This document shows positions 12,105-22,879 of a stretch of 64,000 nucleotides of DNA, piece by piece. Position numbers and translations under genes: made by a program. The DNA is from Cladobotryum mycophilum (taxonomy: Eukaryota; Ascomycota; Sordariomycetes; Hypocreales; Hypocreaceae): contig CM071590.1 in the NCBI GenBank assembly GCA_036429605.1, positions 5,208,001 through 5,272,000 of the forward strand. Direction: 5' to 3'. Position 1 is the first letter of the stretch. Every line of letters begins with the position of its first letter. Below the pieces are notes generated by a model. That model did no database searches, was not told where the DNA came from, and saw only the letters and a program-made list of their open reading frames with translations.

Positions 12105-13440
12105 ATGGCTTCTAATATTTATACATCTCCAGCTCTCAGCTTTGAGCTTGTAGCTCGTTGTTCAGTCTGTCAACGTACCCCTTGCAATAAATCTTTCATC
12201 TCTCATGCTAACGGCAACATAGACAACTCGAGCTCGTGCTTCCAACCTTACTCTTCCTCATGGACCGGTCCAGTTACCTATTTTCATGCCCGTTGCAACC
12301 CAGGCATCTCTCAAGGGCCTTACTCCAGAGCAGTTGGAAGAGACTGGTTGCCGTCTATGTCTCAACAACACCTACCACTTGGGACTCAAGCCTGGACAAG
12401 AAATTCTCGAAGCCGTTGGTGGTGCGCACAAGCTTCAGGGCTGGAACCACAACTTGCTCACTGATAGTGGCGGGTATGTAATGTCCAAGTTCTAGTGAAC
12501 GGAGTTTGGCTTACATGTGTACAGCTTTCAAATGGTCAGCTTGCTCAAACTGGCTACGATTACAGAAGAAGGCGTTCGCTTCCTGAGTCCTCACGATGGA
12601 TCGCCCATGCTTCTCACCCCAGAGCACTCCATTTCACTGCAAAATACGATAGGCAGCGACATCATTATGCAGCTTGACGATGTTCTGGTTACCACTTCCC
12701 CAGACAAGGCCCGCATGCGTGAAGCAATGGAGCGCAGCGTTCGATGGTTAGATCGATGCGTTGCCGCGCATAAGAATCCCGATAGGCAGAATCTGTTTTG
12801 CATCATTCAAGGAGGCCTGGATGTCGAGATGCGAAAGGAGTGCTGCAAGGAGATGATGGCGAGGGATACCCCTGGCATCGCCATCGGTGGACTGAGCGGC
12901 GGAGAGGCAAAGGCTGATTACTGCCGTGTTGTCGAAACCTGCACAGGATTGCTACCAGAGCTGAAGCCCCGTTATGTCATGGGCATTGGATACCCAGAGG
13001 ATCTGATTGTCAGTGTCGCCCTGGGGGCAGACATGTTTGACTGCGTCTGGCCCACCAGAACGGCCAGATTCGGAAACGCCGTCACCAAGCATGGTGTATT
13101 GAACATTAGGAATTCCAAATACGCCACAGACTTTGGTCCTATTGAGCCTGGCTGTGGCTGCATGTGCTGCAGAGAGGGCGACGGCGGCATGGGAATCACC
13201 AGGGCGTTCATTCACCACAACGCTTCCAAGGAGACGGTAGCCGCGCATCTTCTCACCATTCATAACGTCTGGTACCAATTAGAACTAATGAGGGAGATTC
13301 GGAAGGCTATTATCGAGGACAGATTTCCAGCATACATTCGGCAGTTTTTCGCATGGCGTCATGCAGACAAGACGGAGTACCCTGACTGGGCGGTAGAGGC
13401 GTTGAAGAGAGTAAACGTAGACTTGACTGTATCAGAATAG
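12105..13440 (+). CDS. Queuine tRNA-ribosyltransferase catalytic subunit (TGT/QTRT1)
   Basis: Three exons: 12105-12164, 12223-12473 and 12525-13440, giving 408 residues. Splicing restores VARCS-TTRARAS at the first junction and LLTDSGGFQMVSL at the second, both matching the family. The enzyme exchanges guanine 34 of GU(N) anticodon tRNAs for queuine. Visible key parts are the DSGGFQM active-site loop, the FDCVWPTRTAR segment holding the nucleophilic Asp near residue 275, and the zinc site CGCMCC followed by a His in AHLLTIHN. An in-frame ATG at 12087 would add six residues. Length is normal for the eukaryotic catalytic subunit, which usually pairs with QTRT2. Fungi of this group cannot be assumed to make queuine, so a salvage role is inferred. 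Confidence 0.93.
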
Positions 13441-13599
13441 ACTTTCTTAAGATCAAGTTCAAGTACACACGGAAAAGATAATGATATTAATTCTTTAAAC
13501 ACATTAAACGCTACATGTTTATTCCCGTTCGAATAGACACACCGGATATCATCCATAACCCAACCGTAGCTGCGACCCAAGCAAGTACCCTACATTCTT

Positions 13600-14726
13600 T
13601 TATAGCAGCGCAACAAATGCAGCGATGGCAACCAATCCCGCGGCAGATCCAACTCTAAGATTGGAGACCGCACCGGAGGGAGTTTCAGTTCTGGTAGGAG
13701 CTGCAGTTGTTTGTCCCGTAGGAGTTGAGCCGCCATCTGTTACCGTACCGGCAGAGGTATCAGTGGGAACCGACATGATAGTCGCCGAGGGGTCACATGC
13801 GTCACTGAACTTTTCGCAGAACGAAGCAAACGTTTTGGCAACTATAATCATGTCAGAAATGAGCCAATTTGAGTGGTGGTATGATGAGAGGAAACTAACC
13901 AGTGTAGACAGTCAAGGGCTCTCCGGTTATGGCCCAATCGCGGCAGGTTGCAGCGTATTGATCTAGCTGATCAGTAAAGGTGACACGACCATTGGATGTG
14001 TTGCAGCTGTGTTCATGTGAGTACATCGCTTGGCCTGAATATTTTCTTCTTGAAGATTGTAAGCCTACCAATAGCACGATGCCTGCTCCTTGTAGGGCAT
14101 TTTTACGAAGCCCGGGGTGTTGTAGGTACATGACGTGAACATGCCAACCATTGAGCTGCATGCCTGAATGACGGAGACCGAGGCCGGACTCGACGTGATG
14201 ACGGCCGGGTTTACTGTTGAAGAAGGGGCGACGTTGGTCGACTTGGGGATCGATGTCGTCTTTGGTGCACTGCCGCTTCCAGCAGTGTTGCCGGCGCATA
14301 TAGTGGGAACGCTGTCACAAACTGAGTAGAGATAACCAAAGGCTTGAAAAGCCATGTCAGTCCCGTCGTCTACATGAGAAGACTCCTCAAGTTAGTGGCA
14401 CGTTACGAACCGGAAATCTGTGTGGACTGAAGAGGAGCTTCCGCGGAGAGATAGCTCGAGCAAGTGCTGAAAGCTGGGGCATTGGTGCTTGTTCCAACAC
14501 AGCATGCGCACGCGGCCAGCGACGCAGGGTTCGCGGTGGAGAGAGCTTGCTCTCCTCCGGCCTTGCTGATACAGCTGTTGAGATACTGATTCGCAGAGGC
14601 GCACACCTTGTAGCCTGGGTCGCCTGGGTCCAAGAGCTTGATCTCGTTATTGTCGATGATTGGGAGAGTGAAGTATTGCGCGGCCACGCTGCCGGCCAAG
14701 AGAGATAGAAGCAGAGATCGAGTCAT
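13600..14726 (-). CDS. Secreted, Cys-rich, probably GPI-anchored cell-wall protein
   Basis: Four exons on the minus strand: 14726-14411, 14369-14069, 14006-13900, 13841-13600, giving 321 residues in one frame. Residues 1-16 (MTRSLLLSLLAGSVAA) form a signal peptide. The mature part has many cysteines, including an ACACC cluster, and two Ser/Thr/Pro-rich stretches likely to be O-glycosylated. The last residues are hydrophobic (LVAIAAFVALL) after a small-residue region, as in a GPI attachment signal. Similar two-module proteins are common in filamentous ascomycete cell walls, but I do not recognise a named family, and it does not match a canonical eight-Cys CFEM domain. The first intron is short (41 bases). 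It is convergent with the tRNA-ribosyltransferase gene, 159 bases away. Confidence 0.72.
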
Positions 14727-17266
14727 TGTTGAATGAGAAACGGCTATACAATCGGCAGAATTTACGATTTGGGAATCACAATGGGAGACTACGAGAGGGA
14801 GAGAGAGAGAGAGAGAGAGAGCTCTCCAAAATCTACGAGTCCGGGGGCAAGCAGCCCATTTTACATGCCCGCTTCCCGCAGCCACAACGCCAAGCTAGAT
14901 ACGATTTGTAACAGTACTGCCGCGTGGTTGGAGACATTGTTCGATATATGAGCTCTTTAAAAGAGGTATAGGAGCTGGGGTCTCGTCTGCAAGCCAAGCG
15001 ATACAAGGCAGAGTGCTGTTGAAGTCGGCGCCAGTGACGAGGCGTTTTTTGTGTGCGGCTGAACCAATAGGCACGTTTGACCCTGGATAAATGGTCTCGA
15101 GCCGTGTTGGAGAAACGACGGCTTCAATTGGATTCGCTTTCTGTCCTGCCCTGCACTCAATTTACTATGGAATGGAGGAATTTATGCTGATGCGAACTCA
15201 CGTGGCGGTTCATACCATCCAGGCGAATATCAAATTATAAGAGGAGCATTGGAGGATAAAGATGAGACACCACGTTGAGCTGCAGCAAAGCACCGATGCC
15301 ATGGCAAACCCTTTGTGGATGGCCCGGTCTGGAATTTGCCTGTTAGGCTAATCAGGCGTTGACAGCCAACGCCACCAATTTGTCCCAATACGTGGGCATC
15401 CGCGAGCACCTGCAGCCGCACTATTGACTTGGCGCTCAGGGTAGCCTCAAGATGGATGGGAACCCAAGTCTCGCCTCACATTGTGGACCAGTCGAATCGA
15501 AGGTGGACAGACGACAATAGACGGAGAACGAAAACAGACCTGGTTCATTACTGAGGTGGAGGTGAGGCAAACGGTTTGCCCTGGACGTCCGGACGGATGA
15601 CGGCAGATCGGCAGTACCACATGTTTATTACGGAGTAGTCGGGGGGCCAGTTTTCAAGCGACCAGCCGGTCTGGGAAAAGTCAGCCTGGCCAAGACTTGA
15701 CAGCATTGCAGGATGGCCCCATTTCTCTGAGTTGTCACTCGTCAGTGGGTGAAGAAGGGGTTTGAGAGGGGAAGAAGGGAGGGGAGAGGGGAGAGGGGAG
15801 GTACTGAATTGTCATCGGTTGCATTGGTTAGACGCTCTGCTCCACAAGCAGTGGTGTACTATGTAACAGTTGATGCTATTCCAGCCAAAGAAATCCTACA
15901 ACTTGGCGGTTGGCTGCGTGCTGGCGGAAACGATTGGAGGTGCGTAGGAGAAAACGGAGACTCAATTTAAGACAAATGAGGGCCATTGGAAAGCAGGGCA
16001 AAGGTCGGTGTTTGTGGCCTCTGACGTTTGGTCATACTCATGGCCATTGTCACTGTCAGGTAAGATCCATGGACAGACAGAGAGGACAGTGGTGTAGGCG
16101 CTTGAGGCGGCGTTGTAGTTGGCTGATTCATGCTGCTCAGTGGAGTCTTGGAGGGTAGCATCATGCGACAAGCTCTAGCAACGACAGCGTGTAAGCGGCA
16201 ACGATGCAACCGTGCCACGAAGCAAGCGAGAAAGGGTTCGTTCATGAAAGAAAAGTAAAAAAAAATTAAAAATTTCTTTCTTTGTGTTGTGTGTTTTGCA
16301 TGTACCCTTGATTTGAAAAGAGGGAACAAAGATCGTAGCCTCAGTGCCAATTGTTCGATGAGCGTAAAGATTCAGTTGAAAGCTTATCGTTAAAAGTGGC
16401 TCACGCTAAGTATGAAAACAATGAAGACATTATTCTGTTGCTTGTTTGGGCATTTTTGATCTCCTTTCGACGATTCGATGTGATGTCATATCAGGGGACT
16501 TTATCGGATTAGAGGGTAGTTGACACACTTTCGGTGCTACGGTGTACGAATACAGCAAGACAAGCAGAATTTTAGTGGACTCGATCCTGTTAATCGCAAA
16601 CACAAGATCTGTTTATGAAAAGTCGGGGGGGGGGGAGATCACAAATGTTTGGGGGAAATACAATTAATTCAATCATCATAACCTCGTCCTCTTTCTTCAT
16701 GCCATAGACATCAATTACATGTTTACTTTTTGACTCTCCCTTCACCCATGTATGTACACACTCTCAACATACCACACGTGACCGCGTAATCGAGCGCGCT
16801 TGGCGACGCGATTTAATCTTTTATTTTTATTTTTTAAGTCGGTCTGAATGTTTTAGGGGAATAGTATCGTTGGTACGTAGCACCCCCAATCGAAAAGGGA
16901 CCTGGACCACTGACGCAGTCGATCCAACCTCACTAACTCCGTATATATCAACACCGAAAACCAAAAAAAAACTTCTTCCATTTTTCCTTCTCTCTTTTCT
17001 TGATTTCTCCATCTTTTCTCCCTCCAACCGCCCCCCTCTCTCTAGAAAAAGTTGGCCGCCCTGCTGCTGCTCACGGGCGGAGACCTTTCTCCCTCCTGAC
17101 TCAGCACACCCGACCCCATATTACACCCAACCACACCGACTCTTACCTGCCTTACAGCACTGCCTGCACAGTATAGGTAATACAGCACAGTAGATTACAG
17201 TACAGTACAGGGCAGGACAGCGCAGTGCAGTGCAGTGCAGGTGCAGCAGCAGCAGCAGCAGCAGCC
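14727..17266. other. Long upstream region of the HOS3-like gene, no gene seen
   Basis: About 2.5 kb without a supportable gene. It contains a (GA)n microsatellite around 14793-14822 just upstream of the secreted-protein start, a purine-rich G/A tract around 15755-15800, a run of 11 G at 16625-16635, and a pyrimidine-rich stretch near 16960-17045. Directly before the deacetylase ATG there is a CAGTACAG/CAGTGCAG repeat passing into (CAG)n at about 17190-17266, probably in the 5' leader. Confidence 0.5.
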
Positions 17267-20200
17267 ATGTCCCGTTCACCTAATACGTCACGACCTCCGC
17301 TTCTCCAATCAACAAACGCCATGAAAGACGACGACGAGGCGAGTCTGTCACACTCCTTCAGCCAGTTGTCCATCTCCAGCCAACGTGGCTCCAGATCTCC
17401 CACTGTATCCTCGAAGCCTTCTACGCCCTTAAGACCCCCTTCCCGCCATGCTTCTCCTTCTCCTGCCCGACCGCCCTCTCGCAGCCCTTCACGGAATCTA
17501 GAGTCCAGAGCCGGCACCCCTACTCTGATTCGAAAGGCCTCGATGAATTCCCTACACTCTGCCAACGGCGGCGGCCGCTCACTGTCGCGACGATCGAGCT
17601 ACAGCCAGCTCGTCTCCCCTTCTTCGAGAGCTATCAATGGAGCTGTCCACTACGAGCCCGAGAAACCTCCGCAGACTGCTCATTCAATTGCCAAAGCTTA
17701 CTTCCAGGCCGAACTCGAAGCTCACCATGGCCCCGTCTCGACGCTCAAAACCGAAACAGTTGTCATAGTCAACGACTCCGTCTACGGCCACCGCTTCTCT
17801 CGTCCTCGTACCTCCAAGGGCGCCCTGAGTACCATTGTGGAACGGCCCGAGCGAATCAAGGCCGGACTTTTGGGAGTCTCGTTGGCCTACGTTCGACTCG
17901 GAGAGCGTCACAGCGATGGTGCATTCCCCGTCCAATCCAAGCGCAATATGCAGACACTGCCCAGCATCCCCTTTCGAATTCACAAGACGAGCCGAAGAGT
18001 GTCCTTGTCGTCCCCTGCCGTCACAAACGTACACGGAACGAAATGGATGGAAGACCTCAAGCTTATGTGTGAATCTGCCGAGTCAATTCTTGCCAATGGA
18101 GGAAAGGAGCTTCAAAGACCTAGCTCAAAGGGCTCAGATCAGGGCTCGGCGGAGAAGCTCCACGAGGGTGATCTTTACCTCTGTTCCGAGTCTCTGGAAG
18201 CAATGGAGGGTGCTCTGGGTGCCGTGTGCGATGCCGTAGACACAGTCTTCTCAATGGGGCCCCGGAGGGCGTTTGTTGCCGTCAGACCCCCTGGACACCA
18301 TTGTTCCGCCTCACAACCATCCGGATTCTGCTGGGTTAACAATGTTCACGTCGGCATCATGCACGGTGTGCTAAACCACGGTCTTACACACGCGGCAATC
18401 ATCGACTTTGATTTGCATCACGGAGACGGATCCCAGTCCATCGCATGGGCACACAACTCGCGAGCTAAAGCAGCCTCAAAGAGCCACGCTGCTTGGAAGA
18501 AGTCCTCTATCGGATATTTCAGCTTACACGACATCAATTCATATCCCTGCGAAATGGGCGACGATGAGAAGGTCAGGAATGCTAGTATCTGCATCGATAA
18601 CGCCCACGGACAAACTGTTTGGAACGTGCACCTACAACCATGGGAGACGGAGCAAGAGTTTTGGGAAATTTACCAGACAAAATATGTGGTTCTTCTGGAC
18701 AAGACACGCAAATATCTCAAGGATCAGGCAGCCCGATTAAAGGCTGCCAAGCAGGAACCCAGAGCCGTCATTTTCCTATCTGCCGGTTTTGACGCGAGCG
18801 AGTGGGAGGGTGCTGGAATGCAGCGTCATAAAGTGAATGTGCCAACCGAATTTTACGCTCGACTTACCCAGGACGTTATTCAGATTGCTGCTGAGGAAGG
18901 ACTGTATGTCGATGGACGCATTGTCAGTGTGCTGGAGGGTGGCTACAGCGACAGAGCTCTCTACTCTGGTATACTCAGTCATCTGAGTGGCCTTGTCGGA
19001 AACCAGACCTGCGAAAACGCTTTTCAGGAGTTCGGCGGACTTGGCAGTGAAATGAGCTCTAAACTTGCTACCGTTCAAGATGACGTTGAGCTCTCTACAA
19101 CAAACACCCTAGCCTCAGTATACCCCTATGACCCATTATGGTGGTCGGGTTCTGAGTTGGATAAGCTGGACGAAGTCATGGCACAGATTCCTGAGCCGCC
19201 CCCCAAAATGCTACGAATCTCATCCTCGCCGGCTCCGGCATACACATCACCTACACAGTCTTCGCAGGCGAAGGTTGTGGATTCCCTTAAAGCCAGACGA
19301 AGCTTTTCAGCACTTTCTTCGGCTTCGTCTCGACTTGCTTACAGATCACCTTCTCCTACGCCTCCAGAAGTCACTTGGATGATAGCTGCTCAAGAACTCT
19401 CAAAACTTCTCATTCCGTCAGATCGTCAGACGGGTAGCTGCACACACGAGGACCTAAACGCAGAAGCGACCCGTATACGACGAGACCGACAATCTGCAAT
19501 CAATGGGCTAGACTCGACACCAACCCCGGAGCACGACCGGCCGAGCTCGAAAATGTCGCTTCGCGAGAGAAAACCAAGGACTATTGATCCTATTCGCGAG
19601 GAGAGTAGTGTGGCACTGACGAGAAACCGCCGGAGAACCGTGTTGCCTCCTGCAACTACTACAGAAATAGCGGGCTTGCAAATGGGTAGTCCCGTCACTC
19701 CAGTCGCTGATCGGAGAAATCAGGCGCCCATATCCCGCGGCACTGCTTCGCAACCCAGCTCGGGTTTACCAGCCAGAAGGCCCGCACGACGATCTAGTGC
19801 CTCATCGCTTAAACCCTCGTCTGACGGCAGCGTCTCTACCGAGCCAGTGGTTAGCCGCCCTGCTACGTCGATTGGAAGTCGACCAACGTCTCGGCCCGCC
19901 TCTGCATTAAACGCTAGGCCTACCACAACCAAGATCGCTGTCAAGAAGCCCCGAGCACCTGTTCCCACTCGCAGAGACACTCTCCCCAGAACACCGCGTT
20001 CCGTGACCGTGTCTCCCCCAACATCTAGCGGCGGCCTTGCAAGCACCAGGTCCGAGCCTGCTAGGGATGACATGTCCAACCTTACCAACGGCATGAAGAA
20101 GATTAAGATCAATCTAATCACCAAGTCTCAGAAGGAGGCTAGAGAAAAGGCTCGTCTCGAGACCGAGAAGGTCGTGGCTACCCAGCCCTTGGTCTCCTCT

Positions 20201-20650
20201 CCTACTCCCGAGACCCCCGGAGCTCCATTCCAGACCCCATCCCCCGGAAATGTTCCCGCTCTGACTACCACGTCTGAGAGTGGACTCTCTACACCGGTCC
20301 TAGAGCATTATGCTTCCACCGCTGTTTCCCCTGAATTGAAACAGGCCACTCCATTCGGTAGTTCACCTGCTGTAACTGTCCGACCCAACGATGAGACGAA
20401 TGATTTCTTCGTCCCTTATCAACCAGAGGGCCCAGCCCCCGTTGCCATTGCTCAGCAGGAGCCCTTGAAGTGGCTTCCTCCTGCAGTCTCCAGTCCACCC
20501 GTCAAATCTCCCACATCGAAAACACCGAGCCCTACAAAGAGCCCTGTAAAGAGCAACATCTTCAAGTACACCTCGGGCATTCCCTTTGCTCCCCAATCCA
20601 AGCTCAGGCGAGCTTCTGAGCGCATCGTCTCTCCCAAGCAGAAGAGCTAA
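17267..20650 (+). CDS. HOS3: HOS3-like class II histone deacetylase
   Basis: A single-exon ORF of 1,127 residues. I chose the ATG at 17267 because the ORF upstream is only a CAG-repeat leader translating to Ala. The deacetylase domain spans about residues 150-570: RPPGHHC (tandem His near 338), the zinc-binding DFDLHHGDG (near 380), a second zinc Asp in GFDASEWEG (near 508) and GGYSDRAL (near 558) are all present, so it should be a working zinc-dependent deacetylase. HOS3 removes acetyl groups from core histones and is insensitive to some inhibitors in yeast. The N-terminal 130 residues and the C-terminal 500 residues are Ser/Pro/Arg-rich and probably disordered, with a short basic patch near MKKIKINLITKSQK. 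It is convergent with HIS2. Confidence 0.92.
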   Translation: MSRSPNTSRPPLLQSTNAMKDDDEASLSHSFSQLSISSQRGSRSPTVSSKPSTPLRPPSRHASPSPARPPSRSPSRNLESRAGTPTLIRKASMNSLHSANGGGRSLSRRSSYSQLVSPSSRAINGAVHYEPEKPPQTAHSIAKAYFQAELEAHHGPVSTLKTETVVIVNDSVYGHRFSRPRTSKGALSTIVERPERIKAGLLGVSLAYVRLGERHSDGAFPVQSKRNMQTLPSIPFRIHKTSRRVSLSSPAVTNVHGTKWMEDLKLMCESAESILANGGKELQRPSSKGSDQGSAEKLHEGDLYLCSESLEAMEGALGAVCDAVDTVFSMGPRRAFVAVRPPGHHCSASQPSGFCWVNNVHVGIMHGVLNHGLTHAAIIDFDLHHGDGSQSIAWAHNSRAKAASKSHAAWKKSSIGYFSLHDINSYPCEMGDDEKVRNASICIDNAHGQTVWNVHLQPWETEQEFWEIYQTKYVVLLDKTRKYLKDQAARLKAAKQEPRAVIFLSAGFDASEWEGAGMQRHKVNVPTEFYARLTQDVIQIAAEEGLYVDGRIVSVLEGGYSDRALYSGILSHLSGLVGNQTCENAFQEFGGLGSEMSSKLATVQDDVELSTTNTLASVYPYDPLWWSGSELDKLDEVMAQIPEPPPKMLRISSSPAPAYTSPTQSSQAKVVDSLKARRSFSALSSASSRLAYRSPSPTPPEVTWMIAAQELSKLLIPSDRQTGSCTHEDLNAEATRIRRDRQSAINGLDSTPTPEHDRPSSKMSLRERKPRTIDPIREESSVALTRNRRRTVLPPATTTEIAGLQMGSPVTPVADRRNQAPISRGTASQPSSGLPARRPARRSSASSLKPSSDGSVSTEPVVSRPATSIGSRPTSRPASALNARPTTTKIAVKKPRAPVPTRRDTLPRTPRSVTVSPPTSSGGLASTRSEPARDDMSNLTNGMKKIKINLITKSQKEAREKARLETEKVVATQPLVSSPTPETPGAPFQTPSPGNVPALTTTSESGLSTPVLEHYASTAVSPELKQATPFGSSPAVTVRPNDETNDFFVPYQPEGPAPVAIAQQEPLKWLPPAVSSPPVKSPTSKTPSPTKSPVKSNIFKYTSGIPFAPQSKLRRASERIVSPKQKS

Positions 20651-21065
20651 ATAAATGGAAGGAATACCAGAAGAAAAGGATGGAATTGAAAAAAATTTGG
20701 TGTTTTTATTTCTCTTGGTATTATTGTTTGAAAGCGTCGGCATATGTAGACATACTGGAAATTCTTTTCTTGATATGAAAATACCAATTGGCGTCTTGAT
20801 TATTTATACATGTTTTTGTTACATCACTCTCGTTTGAATTACCCTTTCGTTTGTCTGTCTGTTTGTTTGTTGTTGATACAGATTGTTCTCACTTGTGTAC
20901 TTAGAAAAAGCTGGAACCCTCTTGTTGCATGATACCCATTTTCCTCAGTTAGGCTTTTTATTTTATTTTACCCATAGATATTCTTTTTCAACTTCAATTT
21001 ACACAGTGTTGTTTGTCCCTTCATGTCCGGACACTTTGCAAAAGCGTGAACCACTCCACCAACCT
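20651..21065. other. Convergent 3' region, no gene seen
   Basis: About 415 T-rich bases between the stop codons of the deacetylase and HIS2. It probably holds both polyadenylation regions. No gene or repeat of note. Confidence 0.5.
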
Positions 21066-22266
21066 TCATGAGAAGTGTTGCCTAAAGTCTGCGACGGAAA
21101 CGCCCACGTCGTCGAGTTTGGCCTTGATGACTTGGCCTACGCCTGGGCCGTCCTGGCGCTTGAATGTCCATAGGTGCTCGACGCCTAGGCTCTCGAGGTA
21201 TGTGAGGGCGCGGGCGTAGTTGGTGGCTACATGGGCGATGCCGTGGCTGTCGTCGCCCATGGTGAACTTGCCGCCTAGTTTGACCCATTCCTATAGCTGG
21301 TTGTTAGTCTTTTCTTCTTTTTTCTTTCTTCTTTCTTTTAAACTCACCTCTGCGATGGACCTGCACGGATAAGGCTCTGCAAGGCCCTTTCTCAACGCCG
21401 CGCTGTTACACTCCAGCCACGCCCCGATTTCCTTGCAATACTCCAGATTACGCTTGATCTTCTCCCACACGCCCTTCCACTGCGTCAGATCCCTCTCCGG
21501 GTCCTCGCTCAGTAACCGGATTAGATCAAAGTGGCCCACGATCCTCGGCCTCAGCGCCTTTAGCATGTCGAACTGCAAGTCATAGTAATCCTCGTACAAC
21601 TTTTCTTCCCCCTTGACCGCCACCGCTCGCGGCGGCGGCGGCGGCGTAGGTGGCTTTGTCGTAGTCAATGGGGAAGTTGTGCACGTGGTGGACCGAGCCG
21701 ATGAAGTAGTCGACGCAGGCGGGGGAGAAGAGGGAGTGGACGAGGGGCGCGAAGGAGAGGCGGATGAACTCTGCCTCGAAGCCGATGATGATGTGGATTT
21801 GGGGCGCGTAGAGGGCTTGGAGACGTTGGGCCTCGAGGAGGTAGGCTTCGTGGCGGGAGGAGAGGGCGGCGATGGAGGCTTGGGGGTCGGGGAGCTGTTG
21901 GATGGTTGGATGAGTGGTTTTATATATGTGTGTGTGAGAAAGAGAGAAAAAGAGAAATAGTGAGTGGGCGAGTGAGAGGGAGAGAGAAGGAAAGAAAGGG
22001 AGACAGAGAGAGAGCATTACATCTCATGTAGTCAATGTGTATAAACAATGAGATTATAAGCATCCACATCTCATGACAAGAGCATCAGTGATGGAAGCAC
22101 GCACCTCATCAGGATACAAATCCTGCTCCTCATAGCGAGGCATATGCTCACTCAGTCCCATAGTCTTGTACCCGATGGAAATGGCATGCTTGATGATGTC
22201 CTCCAGCTGATCAACCGCATGACTTGGGCAAAACTGGCCCGAATGGGAGTGCATTGTAAACGCCAT
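21066..22266 (-). CDS. HIS2: Histidinol-phosphatase, PHP family (one frame break)
   Basis: Three exons: 22266-22105, 21894-21348, 21290-21066. The enzyme hydrolyses L-histidinol phosphate to L-histidinol in histidine biosynthesis. PHP-type metal sites are visible: MHSHSGQFC at the N-terminus, SEHMPR, GFEAEF, the FIGSVHHVHNFPIDYD segment, GHFDLIRL and a final GDDSHG. Exon 2 changes frame near a run of five C (plus strand 21608-21612). Removing one base there gives QGEEKLYEDYYD and a 310-residue protein of normal length. Because the rest is well conserved, this looks like an assembly error rather than a dead gene. The first intron is long for the region (210 bases) and holds a CT/GA-rich microsatellite. 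A natural second cause could be slippage in the adjacent GCC repeat. Confidence 0.85.
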
Positions 22267-22879
22267 TCTTGAACTCTTGTGTGTGTGTGTGTGACCACGC
22301 GCACAACACCTGTAACAAAGCTTTGAATGAAAACGGAAATATCCCTTGTGGAGATGAAACGTATAGTGCAAATAGATGAATTGAGTCTCTCTTGATTTAA
22401 TGAGTCTCGAGTTTCACGACATGAAGGTTGTTGCTATTATCGAGTTTGGAGGTTTCTGATTGGAAGATCGGAGCTTTGGTTGGGCATTCTGCCCCTCCCC
22501 TCCATTCTTTGATCCTCCCCCGCCCCCGCCGTCCGCGGATGCCCGAAGACTGACCTTCAACTTGGTACGTAACTCCAGACAAACATGAATCTTCATCCCT
22601 TTACTTGAAGCCAACATGTTTATGATCACGACGAGTGATTCCCCATATGTATCATTTGTTTCATGTTCTTACGGCATGGATTTATAACGTTTATAGAGTT
22701 TTATAAATGTTTTGCCCCAGATAGATAGTGCTTGAACATCATTGACTCGCAGAAAAGAATAGCACTTGATACGGGAACAGATAATGGTAACAAATTACAA
22801 AAGAATATACTCAACATCTAATTCAGAACAAGTTAATCTATAATTTAAAAAAAATGAAATGACTCTTCACATATTCAAC
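22267..22879. other. Intergenic region between HIS2 and the ABC transporter gene, no gene seen
   Basis: 613 bases holding the HIS2 5' region and the 3' end of the ABC transporter gene. A short (GT)n/(CA)n tract lies just upstream of the HIS2 start (22279-22292). Nothing else is evident. Confidence 0.5.

Noticed and set aside
17225..17266. Poly-Ala N-terminal extension of the HOS3-like protein
   Set aside because: Encoded by a CAG repeat in the probable leader; the ATG at 17267 starts typical sequence.
21613..21960. 115-residue Gly/Val/Glu-rich plus-strand ORF
   Set aside because: Antisense shadow of HIS2 exon 2.
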